Notes: generated by a model not told the origin, from the letters alone. Positions 47,621 to 58,465 are shown, numbered from the stretch's first letter. The stretch: DNA of 64,000 nt from Moritella sp. (GCF_013215705.1 NZ_JABSQR010000005.1:62001-126000); one strand, 5' to 3'. A program made the numbers and translations.

Positions 47621-48241
47621 ATGAGAAATAAAATGTCATTAAAAAAAATCTTAGTAACCGCAGTATTAATGACGGCGTCTATGCTAACGAATGCGCAAAG
47701 TGTAAAACAAGAATTACAAGACCAACTTGCTCAGTTAAAGCCATTCAGTGCTGACTTTACTCAAATAGTAACGTCGGCTGAGGGAGATAACCTTTCGACT
47801 GCACAGGGCTTGATGCAATTGCAGCGTCCCAATCAATTTCGCTGGGAAACCGTGTCACCAGACGAACAGTTAATTGTTTCTGATGGTGAAAGTATATGGT
47901 TGTATAATCCGTTTGTTGAACAAGTTAGTATTTACTCACTTAAAGATGCCATTGCTAATACCCCCTTCATGCTTATTGCGGGATCAGAGCAAACGGCTTG
48001 GGAAAGTTATCGAGTAACAAAACAAGCTGGTGTCTATACCGTGATCACGCCAAATGATCCTACCGCAGCGGTATTTACTTTACAGTTTAAGCAAGGTGCA
48101 ATCGCCCAATTCTCGGTACAAGAGCAGCAAGGTCAACATAGCCAATTTTCTTTAACCAATCATAAGACAATGAACAAGATGGATCCTGCGTTGTTTAATT
48201 TTAATATCCCGGAAGATACAGATATAGATGACCAACGCTAA
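47621..48241 (+). CDS. lolA: Outer-membrane lipoprotein carrier LolA
   Basis: Periplasmic chaperone that carries lipoproteins from LolCDE to LolB. The 206 residues have a signal peptide ([17 protein letters not shown]) and the family core: [67 protein letters not shown]. It starts 3 bases after ftsK; an internal ATG four codons in is an alternative. The stop codon overlaps the rarA start by one base (TAATG), which implies translational coupling. Confidence 0.95.
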   Translation: MRNKMSLKKILVTAVLMTASMLTNAQSVKQELQDQLAQLKPFSADFTQIVTSAEGDNLSTAQGLMQLQRPNQFRWETVSPDEQLIVSDGESIWLYNPFVEQVSIYSLKDAIANTPFMLIAGSEQTAWESYRVTKQAGVYTVITPNDPTAAVFTLQFKQGAIAQFSVQEQQGQHSQFSLTNHKTMNKMDPALFNFNIPEDTDIDDQR

Positions 48242-49575
48242 TGAATAATACGATGTCACTTGATTTTAGTCCTGATTTCCAACCGCTAGCGGCCAGAATG
48301 CGACCAGAAAAAATGTCGCAATATATTGGCCAAACCCATATTCTCGGTGAAGGAAAACCCTTACATCGTGCATTATTAGCTGGCCATGCGCACTCGATGA
48401 TTTTATGGGGACCACCTGGTACGGGCAAAACCACGATCGCAGAGATGATCGCGCATTACTGTGATGCCAAAGTTGAGCGAGTACATGCCGTTACATCGGG
48501 TATTAAAGATATTCGTTTAGCGATAGAAAAAGCCAAAGATAATGCCATTCAAGGTTTCCGTACCATTTTATTTGTCGATGAAGTGCATCGCTTTAATAAA
48601 AGCCAACAAGATGCATTTTTACCGCATATCGAAGATGGCACCATTATCTTTATCGGCGCGACGACCGAAAATCCGTCATTTGAATTAAACAATGCATTGC
48701 TATCACGTGCCCGTGTGTATGTACTGAAAAAGTTAACCGCTGACGAGATCCAACAAGTTATCGATCAAGCATTAGCGGATACACGTGGTTTAGCCAAGGT
48801 TAAATTTAATTTTGCGCCAGATGTTAAAGAAAAACTCTGTGAGTTAGCGGATGGCGATGCCAGAAAGAGCCTTAATTATCTCGAGCTATTAAATGATATG
48901 GCGGAAGACGAAGGGCAAGGCAAATTAATCACCCTTGAAAGGCTGATGTCTGTCGTGGGTCGTAAAGTAAATAGTTTTGATAATAAAGGTGAGCTTTATT
49001 ATGATTTGATGTCAGCATTGCATAAATCAATCCGTGGTTCATCACCGGATGCTGCCTTGTATTGGTTTGCACGTATGCTCGCTGGTGGCTGTGATCCACT
49101 ACATGTGGCGCGCCGTTTGCTGGCTATAGCCTCAGAAGATATAGGTAATGCTGACCCAAGAGCAATGCAAGTTGCCGTATCGGCATGGGATTGTTTTAGT
49201 CGTGTTGGTGCTTATGAAGGCGAGCGAGCAATAGCCCAAGCCATTGTATATCTGGCATCGGCGGCAAAAAGTAATGCTGTGTATACTGCATTCTCACAAG
49301 CAAAAATGTTAGTACAAGAACAACCAGACTTTGATGTACCGATGCACTTACGCAATGCGCCGACTAAGCTGATGTCCGATCTGGGTTACGGTGATGGCTA
49401 TCGTTATGCCCATGATGAAGTGGGGGCGTATGCACCCGGTGAATGTTATATGCCGGAAGCATTACAAGGTACTAAGTTATATCATCCTGTTGATCGTGGT
49501 GTTGAAAAGCAAATTAAGCAAAAACTCGATTATCTCCATCAACTTGATCTCGATAGCCTTCGAAAACGCTATTAA
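48241..49575 (+). CDS. rarA: Replication-associated recombination protein A (RarA/MgsA)
   Basis: AAA+ ATPase of the clamp-loader superfamily that acts at stalled replication forks. The 444 residues show [51 protein letters not shown] (Walker A), [23 protein letters not shown] (Walker B), [27 protein letters not shown] (sensor 1 and arginine finger region) and the tetramerisation C-domain. It is translationally coupled to lolA. Confidence 0.96.
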   Translation: MNNTMSLDFSPDFQPLAARMRPEKMSQYIGQTHILGEGKPLHRALLAGHAHSMILWGPPGTGKTTIAEMIAHYCDAKVERVHAVTSGIKDIRLAIEKAKDNAIQGFRTILFVDEVHRFNKSQQDAFLPHIEDGTIIFIGATTENPSFELNNALLSRARVYVLKKLTADEIQQVIDQALADTRGLAKVKFNFAPDVKEKLCELADGDARKSLNYLELLNDMAEDEGQGKLITLERLMSVVGRKVNSFDNKGELYYDLMSALHKSIRGSSPDAALYWFARMLAGGCDPLHVARRLLAIASEDIGNADPRAMQVAVSAWDCFSRVGAYEGERAIAQAIVYLASAAKSNAVYTAFSQAKMLVQEQPDFDVPMHLRNAPTKLMSDLGYGDGYRYAHDEVGAYAPGECYMPEALQGTKLYHPVDRGVEKQIKQKLDYLHQLDLDSLRKRY

Positions 49576-49620
49576 TCATTAACGGTACGATCAACGAATA
49601 AATGAAGCAGGGTACTATCA

Positions 49621-50004
49621 ATGAATAATTTAGCATTATACGGTTTTGTTGCACTTGGTGGTGCCAGTGGCGCAATGTTGAGAACGTTCATTGCCCAAAC
49701 TGCAACCGCTGTGCTGGGTAAGGGCTTTCCTTATGGCACGTTAATTGTCAATATTCTGGGGTCGTTATTGATGGGCGTATTATTTTCCTTACTTGATGAC
49801 AACATTATTGCAGCTGAACCTTGGCGCCAACTTATCGGCTTAGGCTTCTTAGGTGCATTGACGACGTTTTCGACATTTTCGATGGATTCGTTGTTGTTAT
49901 TGCAGCAAGGTGAGTGGTTAAAAGCAGCGCTAAATGTATCTTTAAACGTGACAGTGTGTATTTTTGTTGCATATTTAGGTATGCGCTTAGTATTTCGAGC
50001 ATAA
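49621..50004 (+). CDS. crcB: Fluoride channel CrcB/Fluc
   Basis: 127-residue four-helix membrane protein that exports fluoride as a dual-topology dimer. Signatures: GGASGAMLRTFIAQ at the start, FPYGTLIVNILGSLLMGVLF with the conserved Asn, and GFLGALTTFSTFSMDSLLLLQQGEW with the phenylalanine and Thr-Phe-Ser triad. It lies 45 bases downstream of rarA on the same strand. I saw no fluoride riboswitch before it; the gap is too short. Confidence 0.94.
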   Translation: MNNLALYGFVALGGASGAMLRTFIAQTATAVLGKGFPYGTLIVNILGSLLMGVLFSLLDDNIIAAEPWRQLIGLGFLGALTTFSTFSMDSLLLLQQGEWLKAALNVSLNVTVCIFVAYLGMRLVFRA

Positions 50005-50146
50005 AGACCCGTAATTTAAGTATAAATACCGTGATGAAAGTGTAAATTCACGTTAAAATAATACGTGTTAATAATACCAACAGATTTTTCTGACCCAGTG
50101 CAAGGAAATAGTACTCAGGTCGAAATAAAACAAGCAGAGTAGGTAA

Positions 50147-51436
<1,290 letters not shown>

Positions 51437-51465
51437 TCTGACGGCGAATAAAAAGTCAGTTAAAT

Positions 51466-51509
51466 AAAAAGCCCCGCTGAGTTATGCGAATAACTCAGCG
51501 GGGCTTTTT
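51466..51509 (+). terminator. Terminator after serS
   Basis: A perfect 20-bp stem (51466-51485 with 51490-51509) capped by GCGA and ending in TTTTT. It could also act for tusE on the minus strand. Confidence 0.92.
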
Positions 51510-51594
51510 GGTTTCTGATTGAACAAAATCCCGTCATTAATCATTTAATGTAATGGGAGACTTGTTAATCTAATACCAATTTATAACGTACCAA

Positions 51595-51924
51595 TTAAAG
51601 GCATTTAGCCGGTTTAGGCAAGCCAGCAATCTTGGTTGCTTGCTTCGCGGGGCCTTTAGGGAACAGTTTATATAAATAGATACTGTTGCCTTTATCTGCA
51701 CCGAGTTTCTTCGCCATTGCTTTAACTAATGCGCGAATAGCCGGTGAAGTATTGTATTCGAGATAAAAGTTACGCACGAAGTGAACAACTTCCCAATGGG
51801 CCGGGCTTAAGCTGATACTTTCTTGTTCTGCAAGTAGCGGCGCAAGTGCTTCACTCCAATCATCAGAGTTAAGTAAATAACCTTGTTTGTCGGTGGCGAT
51901 CTCTTGTTCGTTGATAATTAACAT
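51595..51924 (-). CDS. tusE: Sulfurtransferase TusE
   Basis: Last carrier in the Tus relay that passes sulfur from TusBCD to MnmA for 2-thiolation of tRNA wobble uridine. The 109 residues are almost E. coli Tus[73 protein letters not shown], with the essential penultimate cysteine. It lies downstream of the BI-1 gene on the same strand, as tusE and yccA are close in E. coli. Confidence 0.96.
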   Translation of the reverse strand: MLIINEQEIATDKQGYLLNSDDWSEALAPLLAEQESISLSPAHWEVVHFVRNFYLEYNTSPAIRALVKAMAKKLGADKGNSIYLYKLFPKGPAKQATKIAGLPKPAKCL

Positions 51925-51954
51925 AGCTTTAAACTAACCGTAGAGGGAAAACAA

Positions 51955-51979
51955 AAAAGCCTCGTCAAACGAGGCTTTT
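51955..51979 (-). terminator. Terminator between the BI-1 gene and tusE
   Basis: AAAAGCCTCGT-CAA-ACGAGGCTTTT is a perfect 11-bp stem; on the minus strand TTGTTTTCC follows. It lies just beyond the BI-1 gene stop. Confidence 0.8.
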
Positions 51980-52000
51980 CACTATTTAGCAACAACGAGA

Positions 52001-52663
52001 TTAGTCGTCGCTACTCATAATACCTAAAATTTGTAATAAACTAACAAAGATATTATACAGTGATAGAAAGATAGTGACCGTCGCTGAGATGTAGCTTGTT
52101 TCACCACCATGAATGATTGAGCTTGTTTGCATCAAGATCGCAGCAGATGAAAACAGAATGAACATTGCACTGATTGCGAGGCTAAGCGCTGGAATTTGTA
52201 GGAAGAAGTTACCAATCATAGCCACGATAAGTACCACAAAACCGGCCATCATCATGCCATTAAGGAAAGACATATCCTTCTTTGTTGTTAGCACATATGC
52301 AGACAGAGCAAAGAAAGTAAATGCAGTACCAGCAAATGCCATTACCACAATGTCACCCATACCGGCACCTATGTATCGGTTAATTAATGGGCCAACGGTA
52401 TAACCTAAGAAACCAGTGAACAAGAATACAAATAGAATACCCATTGAGTTGTTACGGTTTTTTTCTGTTAGGTACATTAAACCATACACACCGACTAGGG
52501 TAATGATGAAACCTGGAGAAGGTAAGTTTAATGTAACCACTGCACCAGCAACTAACGCTGAAAACGCCAGTGTCATCGCTAATAGCATATAGGTATTTTT
52601 AAGTACCTTATTCGTCGCGAGTACGCTTGCTTGCGACTGAGTCTGAATCGTACGTTGTTGCAT
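52001..52663 (-). CDS. Bax inhibitor-1/YccA family membrane protein
   Basis: 220 residues, seven hydrophobic segments. N-terminal TQSQASVLATNKVLKNTYMLLAMTLAFSALVAGAVV, then GFLGYTVGPLINRYIGAG, AFTFFALSAYVLTTKKDMSF and a terminal SLYNIFVSLLQILGIMSSDD; the last acidic pair is typical of the family's pH-sensing end. E. coli YccA modulates FtsH; that role is possible here. It lies next to tusE, as does yccA in E. coli. Confidence 0.92.
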   Translation of the reverse strand: MQQRTIQTQSQASVLATNKVLKNTYMLLAMTLAFSALVAGAVVTLNLPSPGFIITLVGVYGLMYLTEKNRNNSMGILFVFLFTGFLGYTVGPLINRYIGAGMGDIVVMAFAGTAFTFFALSAYVLTTKKDMSFLNGMMMAGFVVLIVAMIGNFFLQIPALSLAISAMFILFSSAAILMQTSSIIHGGETSYISATVTIFLSLYNIFVSLLQILGIMSSDD

Positions 52664-52855
52664 TGTGTCTGTTCCTTAAATAATAAACACTGCCAGTTAG
52701 AGCCTTAGTATACCCTAAAGTTCCGACATAATATGACGATGTAGTTAATTTATAGCCAAATAAGTTAAAAACAAGCCTTTTGACTGAAAAATGTGATTAA
52801 TTCTGTAAAACACTTTATCTTTTTTTTTAACTCTGTATTATACGCTCATTGCTGC

Positions 52856-52946
52856 GGAGGGGTGGCAGAGTGGCCGAATGCACTGGTCTTGAAAACCAGC
52901 AGGGGTTAATAGCTCCTCGAGAGTTCAAATCTCTCCTCCTCCGCCA
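52856..52946 (+). tRNA. tRNA-Ser(UGA), copy 1
   Basis: 91 bases including encoded CCA. The acceptor stem GGAGGGG pairs with CTCCTCC (one G-U). The anticodon loop around CTTGAAA gives UGA between CTGGT and ACCAG, and a long variable arm (AGGGGTTAATAGCTCCT) marks the class II serine tRNA. A GAAAGGCGCTATCT hairpin terminator follows. Confidence 0.97.
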
Positions 52947-52956
52947 TCTATATAGA

Positions 52957-52988
52957 GAAAGGCGCTATCTGAAAAGATAGCGCCTTTC
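52957..52988 (+). terminator. Terminator after tRNA-Ser copy 1
   Basis: GAAAGGCGCTATCT-GAAA-AGATAGCGCCTTTC, perfect 14-bp stem followed by TTGCATTTT. Confidence 0.8.
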
Positions 52989-53257
52989 TTGCATTTTAGT
53001 CTCCATCATCTATCTCATTTTGACAGTAATATCCTCACGAGCTTGGTTTAGCCTAATTTATTGTTTTACTCGCATATTGATCCGTTTCGCTAACATAACG
53101 TTTATTTATTTTTATCCATATCAATTCGAACTCTCTCTTTGTTGGATTACAGCGCGAAGCGGGTAAAAAGTAAACGGTTAGGTCGTTGGAGGTGTTTTTT
53201 TAGCTTCTAGATATTTACAACACTCAATCATATCTCTATTATACGCTTCATTGCTGC
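52989..53257. other. Spacer between tRNA-Ser copies 1 and 2
   Basis: About 270 AT-rich bases with no gene-like frame. The final bases (CTATTATACGCTTCATTGC) repeat the sequence upstream of copy 1 and carry a TATTATACGC box, so each tRNA copy seems to keep its own promoter. Confidence 0.55.
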
Positions 53258-53348
53258 GGAGGGGTGGCAGAGTGGCCGAATGCACTGGTCTTGAAAACCA
53301 GCAGGGGTTAATAGCTCCTCGAGAGTTCAAATCTCTCCTCCTCCGCCA
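53258..53348 (+). tRNA. tRNA-Ser(UGA), copy 2
   Basis: Identical to copy 1 over all 91 bases, with the same downstream terminator stem apart from one changed base (AGGTAGCGCC instead of AGATAGCGCC). Confidence 0.97.
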
Positions 53349-53359
53349 TCTATATAGAG

Positions 53360-53393
53360 AAAGGCGCTATCTGAAAAGGTAGCGCCTTTTTTG
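53360..53393 (+). terminator. Terminator after tRNA-Ser copy 2
   Basis: AAAGGCGCTATCT with AGGTAGCGCCTTT and a TTTTTT run; a near copy of the terminator after copy 1. Confidence 0.8.
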
Positions 53394-53641
53394 CATCTTA
53401 AGCTTTATTCTTTTTTTATCACATCACTGTGTCTTTGCTATTTAGCGGTTCTTCTCCAGTGTCGTTTATTCTCATCGTTATTTGGTATGTAAACATATCG
53501 AATCTGATGTTTTTTAAACAATTTTTTCACCCTGTCGCTAGGAAGTCGAGCAAGTTGGCTTTATTTTGTGCGAAGTTTGAAGGTTTGGTCTTTTTGCTTT
53601 ACAACAGGGCGCTGCATCTCTATTATACGCTCCATTGCTGC

Positions 53642-53732
53642 GGAGGGGTGGCAGAGTGGCCGAATGCACTGGTCTTGAAAACCAGCAGGGGTTAATAGCT
53701 CCTCGAGAGTTCAAATCTCTCCTCCTCCGCCA
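53642..53732 (+). tRNA. tRNA-Ser(UGA), copy 3
   Basis: Identical 91-base third copy. The upstream promoter-like TCTATTATACGCTCCATTGC is conserved, but the terminator downstream differs from those of copies 1 and 2. Confidence 0.97.
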
Positions 53733-53746
53733 TCTATATAGAGAAG

Positions 53747-53779
53747 CCGGTACTTAATTCAGTTAAGTACCGGTTTTTT
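53747..53779 (+). terminator. Terminator after tRNA-Ser copy 3
   Basis: CCGGTACTTAA-TTCAG-TTAAGTACCGG followed by TTTTTT; unrelated in sequence to the terminators of the first two copies. Confidence 0.85.
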
Positions 53780-53839
53780 GCTATCTGGTATTATTTAATC
53801 TCTCTAATTTATTCAGTCTCTTCGCTCATCCAGTTAGTT

Positions 53840-54001
53840 CTATTCAGTTTCTTCAAGCATTGCGGCTCGTTGTGCGTTCCATCGTTTTCGTTGTGCGTAG
53901 TAATAATCCCAAACACAAGGGCTGCAAGCGCCACCACCACAACAATCATCATCGGCGGGTGGGTAGGGTTTTTCTATTAACTGTGGTTGCGGTTTTTCCA
54001 T
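53840..54001 (-). CDS. Small Cys-rich oxidoreductase-like domain protein
   Basis: 53 residues from the ATG at 54001, which has AAGGATAA before it. The sequence EKPYPPADDDCCGGGACSPCVWDYYYAQRKRWNAQ is the oxidoreductase-like domain (PF09791): Pro-rich lead, CCGxGCxxCVWDxY and a basic helix. The cysteines probably bind a metal or form disulfides. No function is established. The reading frame continues upstream of this ATG without resemblance. Confidence 0.8.
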   Translation of the reverse strand: MEKPQPQLIEKPYPPADDDCCGGGACSPCVWDYYYAQRKRWNAQRAAMLEETE

Positions 54002-54373
54002 TGATTTATCCTTTTCGCTAGCGATAGACAAAATGTAACATATTTTTAATGACACAGATCAAATCAGTGGTGGTTAATTAATCAGCTGCTGTATTATCAA
54101 TGATATAGATATATATGTCGTTTATATATCTATATACATAGCTTGATATGCCACATTTTTTTAGTAACGATGTTTATTTTGCTAACTGAACCGCATTTTA
54201 GCTTTAAACTAATATAGTTATTAAATTATTGATATATAATGTCATATTATTATTTGGTATAAATATATTAGCTTCTATGGTTAACTTAAAAGTAAAAATA
54301 ACAACCTATTTTTAGCCATCTAATGTATTATGTTCTTTAGAAATTATATGTATGTGTATGCGGAGATATTCTT
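54002..54373. other. AT-rich region upstream of uvrY
   Basis: 372 bases, very AT-rich, no gene. It holds a 13-bp perfect inverted repeat (54103-54115 with 54123-54135, TATAGATATATA arms) that would extrude as a cruciform or fold in RNA. The uvrY promoter should lie further down; a GCGGAGAT ribosome-binding site closes the region. Confidence 0.5.
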
Positions 54374-55018
54374 TTGATTAATGTATTCCTTGTCGATGAT
54401 CACGAATTAGTCCGTACCGGCATTCGCCGAATTCTTGAAGATGTACGTGGTATTAAAGTCGTGGGTGAAGTTTCATGCGGAGAGGATGCCGTTCAGTTTT
54501 GTCGAGAAAACCAGCCCGATGTTATCTTGATGGACATGAATATGCCAGGTATTGGCGGATTAGAAGCGACACGTAAAATTTTACGAAATAATCCTGATAT
54601 TAAAATTATCGTATTAACTATACACACGGAAGAGCCTTTCCCAAGTAAAGTAATGCAAGCAGGTGGTTCTGGTTATTTAACTAAAAGTGCAGCACCTGAC
54701 GAAGTATTAGGCGCAATTCGTAAAGTGCATAGTGGCCAGCGTTATATTTCTCCTGAAATCGCACAGCAGATGGCATTAAGTCAATTTTCATCAGCTAGCG
54801 AAAACCCTTTCCAAAATCTGTCAGAGCGTGAGTTACAAATCATGATGATGATTACGAAAGGGCAAAGAGTGGTCGATATTGCCGAGCAGCTACACCTTAA
54901 CTCTAAGACGGTTAACGCTTATCGCTATCGCTTATTCAGTAAGCTGAATATTAATGGTGACGTAGAGCTGACTCACCTAGCGATCAGACACGGTATCTTA
55001 GATGCAGATACACTATAA
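54374..55018 (+). CDS. uvrY: Response regulator UvrY (GacA/VarA/SirA)
   Basis: Output regulator of the BarA/UvrY two-component system that drives CsrA-titrating small RNAs. The 214 residues have a receiver domain (FLVDDHELVRTGIRRILEDVRGIKVVGEVSCGEDAV, phospho-acceptor Asp54 in VILMDMNMPG) and a LuxR-type HTH (NLSERELQIMMMITKGQRVVDIAEQLHLNSKTVNAYRYRLFSKLNINGDVELTHLAIRHG). Only a TTG at 54374, after GGAGA, gives the family N-terminus (INVFLVDDHE), so initiation is weak. uvrC follows, the classic pair. Confidence 0.96.
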   Translation: MINVFLVDDHELVRTGIRRILEDVRGIKVVGEVSCGEDAVQFCRENQPDVILMDMNMPGIGGLEATRKILRNNPDIKIIVLTIHTEEPFPSKVMQAGGSGYLTKSAAPDEVLGAIRKVHSGQRYISPEIAQQMALSQFSSASENPFQNLSERELQIMMMITKGQRVVDIAEQLHLNSKTVNAYRYRLFSKLNINGDVELTHLAIRHGILDADTL

Positions 55019-55050
55019 TTAAGTATTACGTTAATTAACATTAATTGAGA

Positions 55051-55073
55051 AAGATGTCTTCGGGCATCTTTTA
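55051..55073 (+). promoter_or_regulatory. UUCG-capped hairpin in the uvrY-uvrC junction
   Basis: AAAGATGTC (55051-55059) pairs with GGCATCTTT around a TTCG tetraloop, giving the very stable C(UUCG)G cap, and is followed by TATTTTATG. The ATG used for uvrC at 55078 comes within a few bases. It looks like an intrinsic terminator or attenuator placed directly at the start of uvrC. Confidence 0.65.
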
Positions 55074-55077
55074 TTTT

Positions 55078-56931
55078 ATGCCTGAAAAAGAACAATTCAA
55101 TCATCAAGATTTCTTAAAAACGGTCTCACACCAACCTGGTGTTTATCGAATGTATGACCATAAAGACGTGGTTATTTATGTCGGCAAAGCCAAAGATCTG
55201 CATAAACGCCTAACCAGTTATTTTCGAAAAACCGTCGATCGTGAAAAAACCCGGGTACTGGTTACGCATATTACCAATATTGATGTTACGGTAACGCACT
55301 CCGAGACCGAAGCGCTGGTACTTGAACATACCTATATTAAGCGATATCAGCCGCGTTACAACGTTTCACTGCGGGATGATAAGTCTTACCCTTACATCCT
55401 GATAACCGCTCACAAGCATCCACAGTTAACCTCTATTCGCAGCAAGAATAAGCGCAAAGGGCAATATTTTGGTCCCTATCCAAGCGGTAGTGCGGTGCGA
55501 GAAAGTCTGCATTTAATGCAAAAGCTATTTCCTGTACGTCAGTGTGAGGATAGCTATTACCAAAATCGTTCGCGACCGTGTTTACAGTTCCAGCTCAAGC
55601 GTTGTTTAGGCCCTTGTGTGAAAATGGATAATCCTGACGAATACAACCAGCAGGTTGAACTTGCTGCATTATTTTTGAAAGGTAAAAATATCGACGTCAT
55701 TAATGAATTAGTGATGAAGATGGAAAATGCCAGTCAGCAGTTGGATTTTGAAGCTGCCGCACGTTATCGAGACCAGATCCAAGCATTAAGAACCATCCAA
55801 GAGCAGCAATACGTCACGTCTGATTTAGGTGAGATGGACGTCATTGGTTTTGCCTATAAAAATGGTATTGCCTGTGTGCATTTATTATTTGTACGGTCAG
55901 GTAAAGTTTTTGGCAGCCGTAGTTATTTTCCTAAAGTACCTGCTGATACTGATATTAGCGAAGTGATCCAAGCCTTTTTATTACAGTATTATCTGAATAA
56001 AGAAACACAGCAGGCCATTCCTAAAGAAGTGTTGTTAACTGAGTTGCCAGAAGATAATGAGCTGATTGAATCTAGTTTAAGTCAACTGGCAGGGCGCAAA
56101 ATAAAGCTGACGAGTCCTAAGCGTGGGGACCGGCATAAATTTTTAAGGTTGGCGCTTACTAACGCTGAAACTGCATTAACGACAAAGCTGGCAACTAAAA
56201 GTACCGTGCTCAATCGTTTCAAAGCATTAGAAAAAGTATTGAAGTTTGATGGCAAGATCCAGCGTATGGAATGTTTTGATATTAGTCATACGGGTGGCGA
56301 GCAAACCGTGGCATCTTGCGTGGTCTTCAATCGTGACGGACCCAATAAAACCGATTACCGACACTATAATATCAGTGGCATTACCGGTGGCGATGATTAT
56401 GCCGCCATGGCTCAGGTATTAGACCGCCGCTTTAAGAAAGTCGCTGAAGTTGACAAAATACCTGATATTTTATTTATTGATGGTGGCAAAGGGCAAATGA
56501 CCCAGGCGGAGCGAGTGCTCACTCAATACGCGGATAATTTTGTGGTTAAACGGCCACTAATCATTGGTATTGCTAAAGGCGTGACGCGTAAAGCGGGTTT
56601 AGAGACATTAATCTTATCGGGGGCGTTGGATAACGTACCTGATATCGAATTTTATTTACCCAGTGATTCGCCCGCATTGCATCTTGTACAACATATTCGT
56701 GATGAATCTCATCGCTTTGCCATTACCGGACATCGTGCGCGCCGCAATAAAGTTAAACGCACTAGCGCGTTAGAAGCTATTCCAGGGATTGGGCCGAAGC
56801 GTCGTCAAGTATTACTTAAATATATGGGTGGTTTACAGCAATTACGTAGTGCAAGTAGGGAAGAAATTGCAAAAGTACCAGGTATAAGTATTGATTTAGC
56901 AGAAAAAATTTATGATTCGTTGCATCAATAA
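55078..56931 (+). CDS. uvrC: Excinuclease ABC subunit C
   Basis: Makes both incisions in nucleotide excision repair with UvrB. The 617 residues have the GIY-YIG nuclease ([27 protein letters not shown]), the UvrB-binding UVR segment ([19 protein letters not shown]), the RNase-H-like 5' nuclease ([41 protein letters not shown]) and two C-terminal helix-hairpin-helix motifs ([21 protein letters not shown]). I favour the ATG at 55078 by length; ATG 55054 with GAGAAAG or TTG 55045 are possible and would add an unconserved leader. Confidence 0.96.
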   Translation: MPEKEQFNHQDFLKTVSHQPGVYRMYDHKDVVIYVGKAKDLHKRLTSYFRKTVDREKTRVLVTHITNIDVTVTHSETEALVLEHTYIKRYQPRYNVSLRDDKSYPYILITAHKHPQLTSIRSKNKRKGQYFGPYPSGSAVRESLHLMQKLFPVRQCEDSYYQNRSRPCLQFQLKRCLGPCVKMDNPDEYNQQVELAALFLKGKNIDVINELVMKMENASQQLDFEAAARYRDQIQALRTIQEQQYVTSDLGEMDVIGFAYKNGIACVHLLFVRSGKVFGSRSYFPKVPADTDISEVIQAFLLQYYLNKETQQAIPKEVLLTELPEDNELIESSLSQLAGRKIKLTSPKRGDRHKFLRLALTNAETALTTKLATKSTVLNRFKALEKVLKFDGKIQRMECFDISHTGGEQTVASCVVFNRDGPNKTDYRHYNISGITGGDDYAAMAQVLDRRFKKVAEVDKIPDILFIDGGKGQMTQAERVLTQYADNFVVKRPLIIGIAKGVTRKAGLETLILSGALDNVPDIEFYLPSDSPALHLVQHIRDESHRFAITGHRARRNKVKRTSALEAIPGIGPKRRQVLLKYMGGLQQLRSASREEIAKVPGISIDLAEKIYDSLHQ

Positions 56932-56971
56932 GCAAGATATAGGACTATAGAGGCGTTTATATTTCAAAAGC

Positions 56972-57559
56972 ATGAGAATAATGAAAAACATACCCAATAT
57001 TTTAACTTTGTTTCGCGTGATTTTAATTCCTTTTTTTGTTCTCGCGTTTTATTTACCAATTGAAAATTCGTTTTATATTGCAGCCTGGATCTTCTTTATT
57101 GCTGGCGTAACTGATTACCTTGATGGTTATATAGCAAGACGTTGGAATGTATCAAGCAAGCTTGGCGCATTTCTTGATCCTGTCGCCGATAAAATCATGG
57201 TTATCACGGCGTTAGTGATGGTTGCCGGTGATCACGACCGTATCGCTGCAACGGTTGGCGAGCACAGTGCATTATGGATCATGATCCCTACGCTTATTAT
57301 GATTGGCCGCGAGCTGGCTATTTCAGGTTTACGTGAATGGATGGCCGATCTCGGTAAACGTGCCAACGTTGCGGTTGGTAATGCCGGGAAGTGGAAAACC
57401 AGTTTGCAAATGTTGGCGCTAGGCGGTTTCATTTGGCAACAAGGCCCTTGGATGGTTTACCTTGCTTACCTCGTGTTCTATGCGGCGATGGTATTAACCG
57501 TTGTTTCTATGGTGCAGTATTTTGCTGCGGCGTGGGGCGAACTCACTAGCGAAGATTAA
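56972..57559 (+). CDS. pgsA: CDP-diacylglycerol-glycerol-3-phosphate 3-phosphatidyltransferase
   Basis: Makes phosphatidylglycerol phosphate, the committed step to PG and cardiolipin. The 195-residue inner-membrane protein opens with IPNILTLFRVILIPFFVLAFYLP and carries the CDP-alcohol phosphotransferase motif DYLDGYIARRWNVSSKLGAFLDPVADK (consensus DG-x2-AR-x8-G-x3-D-x3-D). The internal ATG at 56981 (MKNIPN) is an alternative start. The uvrY-uvrC-pgsA order and a tRNA-Cys/Leu cluster behind it match enterobacteria. Confidence 0.96.
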   Translation: MRIMKNIPNILTLFRVILIPFFVLAFYLPIENSFYIAAWIFFIAGVTDYLDGYIARRWNVSSKLGAFLDPVADKIMVITALVMVAGDHDRIAATVGEHSALWIMIPTLIMIGRELAISGLREWMADLGKRANVAVGNAGKWKTSLQMLALGGFIWQQGPWMVYLAYLVFYAAMVLTVVSMVQYFAAAWGELTSED

Positions 57560-57790
57560 GACGTCATTTTTAACGGCTACTTAGGTTATTGTTAGGCGAT
57601 ATCGCTAATACGGTATTATTTAACCCTTTTTAGCTAAAAAACAAACTGCTTAGGTTGAAACGTAAACGTTTTAATCAATGCGATTAAAAGGGTGTTGACT
57701 CTCTCTTTTAGGTCTGTAGAATGCGTCAGCACATAGGGGCTAAAGCAGTTTAATTAAAACAGCTTAGATGATATGTAAAAAGAATGCTGT

Positions 57791-57876
57791 GCCCGAGTGG
57801 TGAAATCGGTAGACACAAGGGATTTAAAATCCCTCGCTTAATAGGCGTGCCGGTTCAATTCCGGCCTCGGGCACCA
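57791..57876 (+). tRNA. tRNA-Leu(UAA), copy 1
   Basis: 86 bases. GCCCGAG pairs with CTCGGGC, discriminator A and encoded CCA. The loop TTTAAAA between AGGGA and TCCCT gives anticodon UAA; the variable arm (CGCTTAATAGGCG) is the long class II type. Confidence 0.97.
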
Positions 57877-57928
57877 ATTTCTTTTTGTTAGATATAACGT
57901 TAAACATATAACTTTAAATAAAATATTT

Positions 57929-58002
57929 GGCGGGTTGGCAGAGTGGCTATGCAGCGGATTGCAAATCCGTGGACCTCGATTCGACTTCGGGACCCGCCTC
58001 CA
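57929..58002 (+). tRNA. tRNA-Cys(GCA), copy 1
   Basis: 74 bases. GGCGGGT pairs with ACCCGCC, then T and encoded CCA; the loop ATTGCAAAT gives anticodon GCA; T-loop TTCGACT. Confidence 0.97.
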
Positions 58003-58069
58003 TGATTTAAGCTTGAAAGAGCAAGTTTGTTAGTTCTGCACTGGAACGGATAAACTATAAAAATTCAGT

Positions 58070-58155
58070 GCCCGAGTGGTGAAATCGGTAGACACAAGGG
58101 ATTTAAAATCCCTCGCTTAATAGGCGTGCCGGTTCAATTCCGGCCTCGGGCACCA
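58070..58155 (+). tRNA. tRNA-Leu(UAA), copy 2
   Basis: Identical 86-base tRNA-Leu(UAA), at the end of duplication unit 1. Confidence 0.97.
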
Positions 58156-58230
58156 ATTAATACTAGTATATCTAGCTAAGATATAAAATTAGCACTCTGT
58201 GTTAACAATTAATTTGTCATCGCAGTATAT

Positions 58231-58304
58231 GGCGGGTTGGCAGAGTGGCTATGCAGCGGATTGCAAATCCGTGGACCTCGATTCGACTTCGGGACCCGCC
58301 TCCA
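58231..58304 (+). tRNA. tRNA-Cys(GCA), copy 2
   Basis: Identical 74-base tRNA-Cys(GCA), start of duplication unit 2. Confidence 0.97.
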
Positions 58305-58371
58305 TGATTTAAGCTTGAAAGAGCAAGTTTGTTAGTTCTGCACTGGAACGGATAAACTATAAAAATTCAGT

Positions 58372-58457
58372 GCCCGAGTGGTGAAATCGGTAGACACAAG
58401 GGATTTAAAATCCCTCGCTTAATAGGCGTGCCGGTTCAATTCCGGCCTCGGGCACCA
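58372..58457 (+). tRNA. tRNA-Leu(UAA), copy 3
   Basis: Identical 86-base tRNA-Leu(UAA), end of duplication unit 2. A terminator follows directly. Confidence 0.97.
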
Positions 58458-58465
58458 ACTTTTAT

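Larger units (their letters stand above)
57929..58155 (+). repeat. Tandem duplication unit 1 (tRNA-Cys + spacer + tRNA-Leu)
   Basis: This 227-base block (tRNA-Cys, a 67-base spacer beginning TGATTTAAGCTTGAAAGAGC, tRNA-Leu) recurs without visible change at 58231-58457. The spacer between units (58156-58230) is unrelated to the spacer before unit 1. Confidence 0.9.
58231..58457 (+). repeat. Tandem duplication unit 2
   Basis: Second copy of the 227-base tRNA-Cys / spacer / tRNA-Leu block found at 57929-58155. Confidence 0.9.

Noticed and set aside
53429-53695. 88-residue frame running through the third tRNA-Ser
   Set aside because: It reads through the tRNA gene and its spacer, has no ribosome-binding site or recognisable family, and is explained by chance openness.
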